Source: Candidatus Nitrosopumilus sp.
GTDB taxonomy: Archaea; Thermoproteota; Nitrososphaeria; Nitrososphaerales; Nitrosopumilaceae
NCBI GenBank assembly: GCA_013203245.1
Contig: JABMOR010000030.1
Coordinates: 1 to 7,165 of the forward strand
DNA: 7,165 nt
Direction: 5' to 3'
The translations under genes were made by a program, and so were the position numbers. Below the pieces are notes generated by a model. It was not told the DNA's origin and ran no database searches. It was given only the letters and a program-made list of their open reading frames with translations. Positions 1 to 5,105 of this stretch are shown in pieces. Every line of letters starts with the position of its first letter. Positions within the stretch are counted from its first letter, which is position 1.

Positions 1-122
1 GATGTCCATAATCCATTCCCGTTCTCTACTATAATATGACTGCCTGTTTGGCGCGTGGAATGGAATCCTTTTTTTCGCAATGCCTTAAAAATTTCTCTAT
101 AACCAATTACAGGAAGACTCAA
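1..122 (-). CDS. hicA: HicA-family mRNA interferase toxin, 3' end beyond the window
   Basis: Toxin of a HicAB type II toxin-antitoxin module. HicA proteins are small double-stranded-RNA-binding-fold RNases that cleave mRNA and are held inactive by HicB. The visible N-terminal 40 residues begin MSLPVIGYREIFKALRKKGF and continue through RQTGSHIIVENG. This matches the HicA pattern of an N-terminal LPVISG-like strand, a helix with KAL.K.GF, and the R.GSH strand carrying the catalytic histidine (His29 here). The start is a TTG at 120-122 that overlaps the last codons of hicB, so the two genes are translationally coupled. No ATG is available in this frame. The order is antitoxin first, the reverse of the commonest hicAB order but known in the family. 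The C-terminus lies outside the window, so integrity cannot be judged. Confidence 0.85.
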   Translation of the reverse strand, partial: MSLPVIGYREIFKALRKKGFHSTRQTGSHIIVENGNGLWT

Positions 123-328
123 AGTGAGACGGTGATTAATTTTGATGCCATGGATTTCTTCTGGTTTTCAAGATAAGATTTGCATAATCGAATTGCTTTT
201 TTGGTATCTGTAATTGCCTCTTGTTTTGTATCTCCTTGACCCCTGGCTTGTGGTATTTCTAAACAATAACCTGTATAGAATCGACCATCTTTTTTGATTA
301 GAATGTTATAATCTTCTTTTCTGCCCAT
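119..328 (-). CDS. hicB: HicB-family antitoxin (short form)
   Basis: Antitoxin partner of the adjacent HicA. The 69-residue product has the HicB partial RNase-H-like fold: YNILIKKDGRFYTGYCLEIP (residues 7-26), then the AxGQGDTKQEAI turn and a helix AITDTKKAIRLCKSYLEN. The segment after this helix is short and contains no separate ribbon-helix-helix or HTH domain, so DNA binding by this protein is uncertain. The reading frame stays open to an ATG at 379, but the predicted TATA box (350-357) lies inside that extension and would place the transcript start at about 328. I therefore use the ATG at 328; the ATG at 337 (MRDMGRK) is the alternative. Its stop overlaps the TTG start of hicA, so the two genes form one operon. 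Confidence 0.85.
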   Translation of the reverse strand: MGRKEDYNILIKKDGRFYTGYCLEIPQARGQGDTKQEAITDTKKAIRLCKSYLENQKKSMASKLITVSL

Positions 329-349
329 ATCTCTCATACAAGATTTAAT

Positions 350-357
350 TATATAAA
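350..357 (-). promoter_or_regulatory. TATA box of hicBA
   Basis: On the minus strand this reads TTTATATA, a strong archaeal TATA box. Its centre is about 26 bp upstream of the ATG at 328, which predicts a leaderless hicB transcript and argues against the longer upstream starts. Confidence 0.6.
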
Positions 358-404
358 ATAGATCTAAAATTACTAGCAAAATTTTGACTGTTTAACTATT
401 ATCT

Positions 405-551
405 CATAACGCTGACATACTCCACTCGCCAAAGATTCGTGGGTTATGCTTTTCATCCGGTTCCGTCTTCATCTCTTACGATCAGAGTGGGTTTTGCAGG
501 AATTATGAAGTCTTGTATATCGGTAACCATTATGTGATGTGGTTCTGTTAA
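405..551 (-). mobile_element. Possible remnant of an IS200/IS605-type (tnpB) element, 3' tail and right end
   Basis: A minus-strand frame from 551 to a TGA at 453-455 encodes LTEPHHIMVTDIQ followed by DFIIPAKPTLIVRDEDGTG. It looks coding but has no domain of its own. It resembles the low-complexity tail found after the catalytic core of archaeal TnpB proteins. Just downstream on the same strand is AACCCACG, a short stem (CCAC at 422-425 pairing with GTGG at 439-442), and then GAGTGGAGTATGTCAGC. That arrangement is typical of the right end of IS605-like elements, where the guide-RNA scaffold ends. No catalytic TnpB motif, zinc ribbon or TnpA is present, so at most a stub remains. The call rests on resemblance only. 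An unrelated small gene is the alternative. Confidence 0.35.
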
Positions 552-570
552 TTACACTAATAATGAATCT

Positions 571-1332
571 CTAATCCTTGTCTTTTTCAATGAAATTTTT
601 ACCCAATCCACCCCAATGAGGTTCCCCTTTGTTGGATTGTATTTTTTCTTTATTGCTTTTATCTAGTTCTGCTTTTGATATCATTTGATTTAAAACACCA
701 AAACTTTCAAGATTGTAACCTTGATCTTCTTTACTCATAAACTCTTTTAATCCCAAATCTTTCATTCTGACAAATATTTTTTTTGCATGAGTAGAATCAC
801 ATCTCAGTAATTCCCTTGCTTTGAGAATAATTTCATTTTGCAAGTATGAATGGTTTTGTGTTTTTTCATTTAAAACCAAATTATTTACAACCCGAGTAAC
901 GTCTTCATCAAATTCTGGACCTGGGTCATACTCAAATGATATGTAATCAAAACCTGTTATTTTGATCACAAGATTGGTAATCTTACCTTCTATATCCAAT
1001 ATTATCTTCTCCACTCTTAATCTCTGCTCAAACTCTTTAGTGATATCTAGTAGTTCTATCAATCTGTCTTTTTGTTGTTCCAAATGCTCTTTTTGCTCCA
1101 GCAACCAAATCGCTGGGTTTATTTGATCTTTCTGGATTAATTCAGAACGCAAAAATTTGACGTCTTGATTAATTGTGTTTCTGTTAACTTCTAACTCACT
1201 TGCAATCTTTATTGCAGAAAACCCTTTTTCAAAATACATACTGTATACTTTTTGCCTTCTGTCCTCCTGCTCCTTTTTTGTATATGGACCGCCCTGTTTC
1301 TGAACAATTTCCACCGTCTGTATAAGGAGCAT
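571..1332 (-). CDS. Helix-turn-helix protein with central coiled coil, function unknown
   Basis: A complete 253-residue soluble protein. Residues about 25-63 form a helix-turn-helix: helix RRQKVYSMYFEKG, helix SAIKIASELEVN, and recognition helix RNTINQDVKFLRSEL. This resembles the HTH of resolvase, sigma or terminase-small-subunit type proteins. Residues about 75-125 (EQKEHLEQQKDRLIELL through the IEGKI region) are charged heptad-like helices, a probable coiled coil. A second helical block (about 160-200, with LLRCDSTHAKKIFVRMKDLGL) could be another DNA- or protein-binding unit. The tail is Lys/Asn-rich and ends in a Gly-Trp-Gly-Gly stretch. I recognise no catalytic motif. A transcription regulator, or a phage- or plasmid-type DNA-packaging or replication accessory protein, is possible. 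The ATG at 1332 has an AT-rich element (about 1355-1363) at leaderless spacing. Confidence 0.8.
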   Translation of the reverse strand: MLLIQTVEIVQKQGGPYTKKEQEDRRQKVYSMYFEKGFSAIKIASELEVNRNTINQDVKFLRSELIQKDQINPAIWLLEQKEHLEQQKDRLIELLDITKEFEQRLRVEKIILDIEGKITNLVIKITGFDYISFEYDPGPEFDEDVTRVVNNLVLNEKTQNHSYLQNEIILKARELLRCDSTHAKKIFVRMKDLGLKEFMSKEDQGYNLESFGVLNQMISKAELDKSNKEKIQSNKGEPHWGGLGKNFIEKDKD

Positions 1333-1405
1333 TTCTCTTTTCTATGTAAATCTGAATTAATTTGACTCTGACTAGAATGTAAGTTGACTAAAAATCAAAA
1401 ACTGC

Positions 1406-1575
1406 CTAGTTTTGCATAGTTTTTATTTATTTTAAAATTGTTTTTCATACGTATTTTGCGTGGAACAACAAATGTATCTGATTTTATGTCACCTTCAATG
1501 ATAATTGCCTTTTAATCCACATTCTTGTATTCTGTGGAAATCAAATTCCTATTAATCAAAAATATGCAAAACTAG
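1406..1575. repeat. Long-spaced inverted repeat
   Basis: CTAGTTTTGCATA at 1406-1418 is perfectly complementary to TATGCAAAACTAG at 1563-1575. After one unpaired base, five more T/A pairs extend the match inward (to 1424 and 1558). The arms enclose about 133 bp of AT-rich DNA with no gene. They could be paired regulator-binding sites or the ends of a tiny non-autonomous element. No target-site duplication is evident. Confidence 0.55.
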
Positions 1576-1695
1576 ACTGAAAAAGATAATCTTAAAAATA
1601 TAGAAAAACTCGTCAACAAGACAATCCCATACAAGTGTGAAAAAAGTACTGCGGAATTTAAACAAACATGAAAGCCTGTTGACTGAATAATTCAC

Positions 1696-1709
1696 GGTAT
1701 GGTCATACG
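1696..1709 (+). promoter_or_regulatory. Candidate relBE operator, upstream copy
   Basis: GGTAT-GGTC-ATACG; the core GTATG-GT-CATAC (1697-1708) is a palindrome. A second copy with the same outer bases, GGTAT-N4-ATACG, lies exactly 36 bp downstream. The two copies flank the TATA box, the layout expected for autorepression by a toxin-antitoxin complex. Confidence 0.5.
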
Positions 1710-1719
1710 AGTCAAATAG

Positions 1720-1727
1720 TTAAATAC
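1720..1727 (+). promoter_or_regulatory. TATA box of the relBE-type operon
   Basis: TTAAATAC, centred about 26 bp before the antitoxin ATG at 1749. It predicts a leaderless transcript. Confidence 0.5.
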
Positions 1728-1731
1728 TATA

Positions 1732-1745
1732 GGTATCCATATACG
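1732..1745 (+). promoter_or_regulatory. Candidate relBE operator, start-proximal copy
   Basis: GGTAT-CCAT-ATACG, the second copy of the operator-like palindrome. It lies between the TATA box and the start codon and ends 3 bp before the ATG at 1749. A bound repressor here would block RNA polymerase entry. Confidence 0.5.
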
Positions 1746-1748
1746 CCT

Positions 1749-1985
1749 ATGGAACAGACATCCATTGCAGTTTCTAAAAAATCAAAAGAAGAATGGGAAA
1801 ATTTCAAGAACTACAAACAAGAATCATTTGAGGCAATGATAAATCGAATTTTAAAATCTCAATCTGAAGAGGATGCTGAACTGCTTACCGGTGCGGATAT
1901 TTTAGAGATTGAACAGTCCATCAAAGATATCAAAAAGGGCAAATTCAAGACACTGGAGCAAATGAAAGCAAAATATGACCTGTGA
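1749..1985 (+). CDS. RelB-like antitoxin
   Basis: A 78-residue acidic, helical protein directly upstream of a RelE-type toxin, the usual antitoxin position. The N-terminus TSIAVSKKSKEEWENFKNYK, followed by QESFEAMINRIL, looks like a short ribbon-helix-helix-type DNA-binding segment (strand, helix, helix). The C-terminal LTGADILEIEQSIKDIKKGK then KTLEQMKAKYDL is like the toxin-wrapping tail of RelB/ParD-type antitoxins, including the recurring IxxIkkGkfkTLEE-like ending. The stop is 3 bp from the toxin ATG, so the genes are co-transcribed. Two palindromic sites around its TATA box are likely targets of the complex. The exact antitoxin family is uncertain; the role follows mainly from context. 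Confidence 0.75.
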   Translation: MEQTSIAVSKKSKEEWENFKNYKQESFEAMINRILKSQSEEDAELLTGADILEIEQSIKDIKKGKFKTLEQMKAKYDL

Positions 1986-1988
1986 TTC

Positions 1989-2246
1989 ATGGCATGGACT
2001 GTAATCTTTACTGTAAAAGCCGAACGAGATCTTGCAAAGCTGCCTGATGATGCTGCTAAAAGAATTATTCTCAAAATAGAGGAAATTGCAGCAGATAATC
2101 CATATGACCATCTTGATAGAATGACAAATTCACCATATTACAAATTCAGAGTGGGTGTTTATCGGGGAATAGTCAATATGGTAAATGATAAGATGATTCT
2201 GCAACTAGTACGGGCAAGACATCGCACTCTAGCCTATGAAAAATAA
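1989..2246 (+). CDS. relE: RelE/ParE-superfamily toxin
   Basis: An 85-residue basic protein with the full RelE/ParE-fold signature. It has an N-terminal strand (WTVIFTVKAERDLAKLP), two helices (AAKRIILKIEEIAADNPYD), then the core sheet YYKFRVGVYRGIVNMVNDKM and ILQLVRARHRTLAY. The arginines of the FRVGVYR strand (Arg54, Arg59) and of the C-terminal RARHR segment (Arg75, Arg77, Arg79) with Tyr83 correspond to the positive residues that RelE toxins use to grip and cleave mRNA in the ribosomal A site. The Arg-rich, Tyr-ending tail favours RelE-like RNase activity over ParE gyrase inhibition, but this cannot be settled from sequence. Length is normal and nothing is disrupted, so the module is probably functional. 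Confidence 0.88.
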   Translation: MAWTVIFTVKAERDLAKLPDDAAKRIILKIEEIAADNPYDHLDRMTNSPYYKFRVGVYRGIVNMVNDKMILQLVRARHRTLAYEK

Positions 2247-2539
2247 AAAATCTAAACTCTATTTTCTTAATCAAAGTATTGGGAACCACGATTAGCCATC
2301 AAGGAATTCATATCTCATGGTTCTGAAATTAAAGACTCGTTACAAAAAAGCACCAGTTTCTTTTAGGTGAAAGATCACATCTGAAACTCTAAAGTGCAAA
2401 ATTTCATCAATTGACAAACAAGAATGATATTCTGATCTAATGCAAAACTAATGCGACATTTCTAAATGTAATTATTTTATGAATTGCCAGCCAAGTATTT
2501 GAAACTTGACTATAGTTTGCAATACGAAACAGATCTGTC
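2247..2539. other. Intergenic region between two toxin-antitoxin operons
   Basis: About 290 bp without a convincing gene. A plus-strand frame bounded by stops (2271-2363) would encode SKYWEPRLAIKEFISHGSEI plus a further 11 residues. It has a protein-like composition but no start codon, so it may be a relic. A weak stem GAACCA/TGGTTC (2283-2288 with 2318-2323) lies inside it. The rest is AT-rich and shows nothing recognisable. Confidence 0.5.
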
Positions 2540-2564
2540 TTTATAAGTAAGAAATTTCTTACTT
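2540..2564 (+). promoter_or_regulatory. TATA box overlapped by a perfect 20-bp palindrome (abrB-mazF promoter-operator)
   Basis: TTTATAAG at 2540-2547 is a strong TATA box. Directly overlapping it, 2545-2564 is a perfect palindrome made of AAGTAAGAAA and its complement TTTCTTACTT. The antitoxin of the operon has a SpoVT/AbrB DNA-binding fold, so an autorepression site is the natural reading. The predicted transcript start is near 2570, just before the antitoxin start codon. Confidence 0.65.
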
Positions 2565-2578
2565 TATGTGTGAGTGAA

Positions 2579-2836
2579 ATGACACTAAAGACAGTAAGCG
2601 TATCTGAAAAGGGCCAAATTGCAATTCCACGAGAAATCAGAATATTGTTGGGAATAAAAAAAGGCGACAGACTGATACTTACTGCCAAAGACAAGAAACT
2701 TTTGATTCAAAAAGCCACAAATCTAACCAAACAAATGGAAGATGATCTAGATGATCTGACAAGTTATTCTGAATTATCGCTAAAGAAACTGTGGTTAAAC
2801 AAAAAAGATGATGTGTGGAACAAGTACTTGAAATGA
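2579..2836 (+). CDS. SpoVT/AbrB-fold (MazE/VapB-like) antitoxin
   Basis: An 85-residue antitoxin with an N-terminal swapped-hairpin AbrB domain: VSVSEKGQIAIPREIRILLG (residues 6-25), then IKKGDRLILTAKDKKLLIQK. This is the standard V...GQI.IP..iR..LgikkGD.l pattern. The C-terminal 35 residues are acidic (QMEDDLDDLTSYSELSLKKL) and probably form the extended segment that binds and inhibits the MazF toxin downstream. The ATG at 2579 gives the normal length and follows the TATA box closely; the GTG at 2570, which would add three residues, is an alternative. Its TGA stop overlaps the ATG of the toxin gene (ATGA). The promoter palindrome suggests autoregulation. Confidence 0.85.
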   Translation: MTLKTVSVSEKGQIAIPREIRILLGIKKGDRLILTAKDKKLLIQKATNLTKQMEDDLDDLTSYSELSLKKLWLNKKDDVWNKYLK

Positions 2837-3168
2837 CACTACAAAGAGATATTGTTCTACTAAATTTCCCATTCTCGAATCTAAAACAGTCCAAAGTCAG
2901 ACCTGCAATAATTCTATCAAATAATAAACATAATAAAAAATCAAATGATGTTATAGTCGTACCATTAACATCAAATCTTCAACAAACAGATTATGACATG
3001 CTAATCTCAAACAAGAATCTGGAGAAAGGAAACTTGATTGTAGACAGCAGAGTAAAGGTAGATAGAATTTTCAGTGTTGATAAGAAACTTGTTAAAATGA
3101 ATATAGGAAAGATAGACAAACAGACATTTTCCAAAATCAAAACAATTCTCTCTGACCTTCTTAGATAA
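2833..3168 (+). CDS. mazF: MazF/PemK-family endoribonuclease toxin
   Basis: A 111-residue MazF/PemK toxin, an mRNA interferase with the CcdB/MazF SH3-like barrel. The hallmark motifs are present: RDIVLLNFPFSN (residues 5-16), KVRPAIILSN with the catalytic-region Arg23-Pro24, VIVVPLTSNL with the conserved Thr/Ser (46-47), then the strand SRVKVDRIFSV and a C-terminal helix (KQTFSKIKTILSDLL). Length and motif order are typical and the frame is intact. The ATG at 2833 overlaps the antitoxin stop by 4 bases, implying translational coupling. A GTG at 2815 would add six residues but lies deeper in the antitoxin gene. Cleavage specificity cannot be read from the sequence. Confidence 0.9.
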   Translation: MTLQRDIVLLNFPFSNLKQSKVRPAIILSNNKHNKKSNDVIVVPLTSNLQQTDYDMLISNKNLEKGNLIVDSRVKVDRIFSVDKKLVKMNIGKIDKQTFSKIKTILSDLLR

Positions 3169-3210
3169 CAAACATCTGCTTTTAATTTGGATTAAGATGC
3201 TTGAGACAAA

Positions 3211-3217
3211 TTTTTTT
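3211..3217 (+). terminator. Oligo-T terminator after mazF
   Basis: A run of seven T on the plus strand about 43 bp after the mazF stop, in the short gap before the convergent glycosyltransferase gene. Archaeal RNA polymerase terminates at such T-tracts without needing a hairpin. On the minus strand it is an A-tract and would not act for the other gene. Confidence 0.45.
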
Positions 3218-3226
3218 ACCTTGCGA

Positions 3227-4663
3227 CTATTTCCAATCACCTGCTCTAACATCAATGGAGAATCCGTCTTGATTTAACAGCATGCTAGTGTATGGGTAAA
3301 CTCTATCATCAAATCCATTTACTCTACCTTCAAAGTATCTTATTGATTGGGTACTATTGTACACTTTTCTGAGTATGTCTCCTCTGTTTTGATCCAACAT
3401 AAAATTAGAGTCTGCAATAACTGTAATTTTTTTTGTTTCTATTGGATTAAACAAAACCATCGAATAATCTATTGGAACATTTTCTATGCCAAAAACATCG
3501 TACAGAATCCATGAGTATGACGGGCTTGCCAGTATAGTATGCCCGTCTTGATTCTCAATAACATATGACAGCGCTTCAAATTGATTGTATGACACATCAT
3601 TTGTTATGATTAGAATCGTACTTGAAAACCCAAATGCAAGAATTGACGCAATAACTATGCGATGAACTGTTTTTGATTGCAGATACTTGATCTTTTTAGG
3701 CATATCCAACAACCAGACACTGGCAGCAATGCACAAAATAGGAATTACCGGAATCCAGTGAAAGTACTGCTTGAATCCAACCAGTGACAGAAATGCCACA
3801 AACGGAATAAACCAAAACAAGGCAAACTTGTTTCTCGTAATTGCAGAGTAAATGATTCCTGCCATGCCAATCACAAACAATACGGGATCAACAAGCAGAA
3901 AATAGTAAATGATATCTAGAATGCTGTTACTTCGCTGGCTTTGCCACAACACACCTTCAACCCACAAATCAAACTGATCCAAAACTATGCTATTTGCAGG
4001 CCATAACATTGGAATTAACAGCACTGGGATTATCCAAATTAACATGTCTTGATATTTTCCTCTCTTTTGGAAGATTAGCCAAGCCACAAGAGGAATGAAA
4101 ACAAACGCAGGAATTTTAGTAAATATTGCCAGTCCTAGCATTATTCCTGAAACTGGGGCAAGCCACAATTTGCTTTGGGGTTTTGCAAAATGAATTGCAA
4201 GTAAAATGGATCCAAGCAGAAATGGCAAGAGAATGGAATCAAGTAATATTCTGTCAAATATCCACGTGAATGGCATTACTGCAAATAATGTAGATGACAG
4301 CAATGCTACATTGCAATTAAATTTCTCTTTTGCAATTTGATACACAAGAAAAGTGTCCAGTACTGCAATCATCCCCATAAATAATCTTGGAACGAGGTAT
4401 AGGCTCTGAAGGGATGCAGGATCAGTGGAACCGTCATTATGTGGATAATTTGTAATCTGTAAAACTCCTGCAAGAAGTACCTGGCCAAAATATGGATGGT
4501 CATAAAGATACCCTTCCTGGGGATTGCCAGTATCAACCATGTTCATTGCCCTTCGCATGTAGATTCCTTCATCGAAAAATATGTCTGGAAACCCAACAGG
4601 ATTTACGAGATGGATGAAACTTGCAAGTATCAGGGGAATTAGTATGATGTATTTTTTCTTCAT
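3227..4663 (-). CDS. GT-C-type membrane glycosyltransferase (PMT/ArnT-like)
   Basis: A complete 478-residue polytopic membrane protein with the architecture of GT-C enzymes that transfer sugar from a polyprenyl-phosphate donor on the outer face of the membrane (GT39/GT83, dolichyl-phosphate-mannose mannosyltransferase type). An N-terminal transmembrane helix (about 4-23) is followed by the first extracellular loop with the acidic pair FFDEGIYMRRA (Asp31-Glu32), the presumed catalytic site. Then comes YDHPYFGQ (Asp55, His56) and the second loop motif DRILLDSILLPF (Arg138, Asp142), equivalent to the R...D of ArnT/PMT proteins. About eight more hydrophobic helices follow up to about residue 356, and the last roughly 120 residues form a soluble domain. 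Acceptor (lipid, protein or S-layer glycan) is unknown. It is a single gene, convergent with mazF, with its own TATA box. Confidence 0.82.
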   Translation of the reverse strand: MKKKYIILIPLILASFIHLVNPVGFPDIFFDEGIYMRRAMNMVDTGNPQEGYLYDHPYFGQVLLAGVLQITNYPHNDGSTDPASLQSLYLVPRLFMGMIAVLDTFLVYQIAKEKFNCNVALLSSTLFAVMPFTWIFDRILLDSILLPFLLGSILLAIHFAKPQSKLWLAPVSGIMLGLAIFTKIPAFVFIPLVAWLIFQKRGKYQDMLIWIIPVLLIPMLWPANSIVLDQFDLWVEGVLWQSQRSNSILDIIYYFLLVDPVLFVIGMAGIIYSAITRNKFALFWFIPFVAFLSLVGFKQYFHWIPVIPILCIAASVWLLDMPKKIKYLQSKTVHRIVIASILAFGFSSTILIITNDVSYNQFEALSYVIENQDGHTILASPSYSWILYDVFGIENVPIDYSMVLFNPIETKKITVIADSNFMLDQNRGDILRKVYNSTQSIRYFEGRVNGFDDRVYPYTSMLLNQDGFSIDVRAGDWK

Positions 4664-4690
4664 TTTTCCAAACTTTTTTTGATATAGTCT

Positions 4691-4698
4691 TATTTTAA
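4691..4698 (-). promoter_or_regulatory. TATA box of the glycosyltransferase gene
   Basis: Reads TTAAAATA on the minus strand. Its centre is about 31 bp upstream of the ATG at 4663, predicting a transcript start around 4668 and a leader of only a few bases. Confidence 0.45.
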
Positions 4699-4875
4699 GA
4701 AGAATAAAATCAAATTATTATTCTCCACTGGAATAATTATGATTTGAAGTGCAAACTCATATTGTTCAAATACTTGTGCCTAAAACAACACCGCCACTTT
4801 GTTAATGTTGTGGAATGGTAAGACATTTGATTTTCATAATCTCTAGATGAAAATATCATAAAACAGTTCTGTGAT

Positions 4876-5046
4876 TTATTTGAGATACATCTTGTGTTCT
4901 TTGACGTATTTTTTGATGAACCGTTGTAGAAATATTCTATTCTCCTTCTTTACCTGTTGATCCCTACAAAGTTATAGCAACTGTTCCTTTTCTCATATGG
5001 GATATCCGTCATCGGATGGTCCTTCCTGTTTAAGGACAAAATTCAT
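4876..5046 (-). pseudogene. Possible degraded small coding sequence downstream of the polymerase
   Basis: One minus-strand frame from an ATG at 5046 reads MNFVLKQEGPSDDGYPI, stop (4993-4995), EKEQLL, stop (4972-4974), then DQQVKKENRIFLQRFIKKYV and KEHKMYLK to a TAA at 4876-4878. Composition looks like a real lysine-rich helical protein interrupted by two stop codons, and the frame stays open further upstream towards the polymerase 3' end. A neighbouring frame also has a protein-like stretch (MTDIPYEKRNSCYNF). The frame choice is therefore uncertain and the whole could be chance. No family is recognised. The position, just downstream of a truncated polymerase, fits remnants of the same mobile element. 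Confidence 0.25.
5004..5037. repeat. Two adjacent short stem-loops
   Basis: ATCCG-TCAT-CGGAT (5004-5017) is followed one base later by GTCCTT-N7-AAGGAC (5019-5037). Both are perfect in the stem. They lie about 70 to 100 bp beyond the polymerase stop. Their role is unknown; no T-tract follows the stems closely on either strand. Confidence 0.4.
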
Positions 5047-5105
5047 GACGAGTCTCGAAATTCTACAAAAATAGTATCCCCCCTTTTCACTCGTAGAAAG
5101 TAACC

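Larger units (their letters stand above)
1333..1748. other. Intergenic region between divergent genes
   Basis: This 416-bp stretch separates the HTH gene (minus) from the relBE-type operon (plus). It holds a long-spaced inverted repeat (1406-1424 with 1558-1575), a weak stem CCACA/TGTGG (1517-1521 with 1533-1537) and the relBE promoter-operator near its right end. A plus-strand open stretch of about 31 codons (1576-1671) encodes a lysine-rich peptide without a start codon. I do not consider it a gene. Confidence 0.6.
4664..5105. other. Gene-poor region between glycosyltransferase and polymerase genes
   Basis: About 440 bp without an intact gene. It contains the glycosyltransferase promoter at the left, the possible decayed reading frame (4876-5046) and two adjacent small stem-loops: ATCCG/CGGAT with a 4-base loop (5004-5017) and GTCCTT/AAGGAC with a 7-base loop (5019-5037). 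TTCTAC at 5061-5066 is repeated inverted as GTAGAA at 5093-5098, close to the polymerase stop. No tRNA or other RNA gene could be folded with confidence. Confidence 0.5.

Noticed and set aside
1576..1671. Plus-strand lysine-rich frame of 31 codons
   Set aside because: It has no start codon, is bounded by stops on both sides and shows no motif; chance in this sequence is likely.
1859..2111. Minus-strand open frames opposite the relBE-type genes
   Set aside because: They are antisense shadows of two well-supported toxin-antitoxin genes and have no family features.
2437..2694. 85-codon minus-strand frame across the abrB promoter
   Set aside because: It runs through the TATA box and palindrome and antisense to the AbrB domain; the peptide has no recognisable features.
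4795..4860. tRNA-like stretch around GTTGTGGAATGGTAAGAC
   Set aside because: A D-arm-like GGTAAGAC is present, but no acceptor stem, anticodon stem or TTC-containing T-arm can be paired around it.
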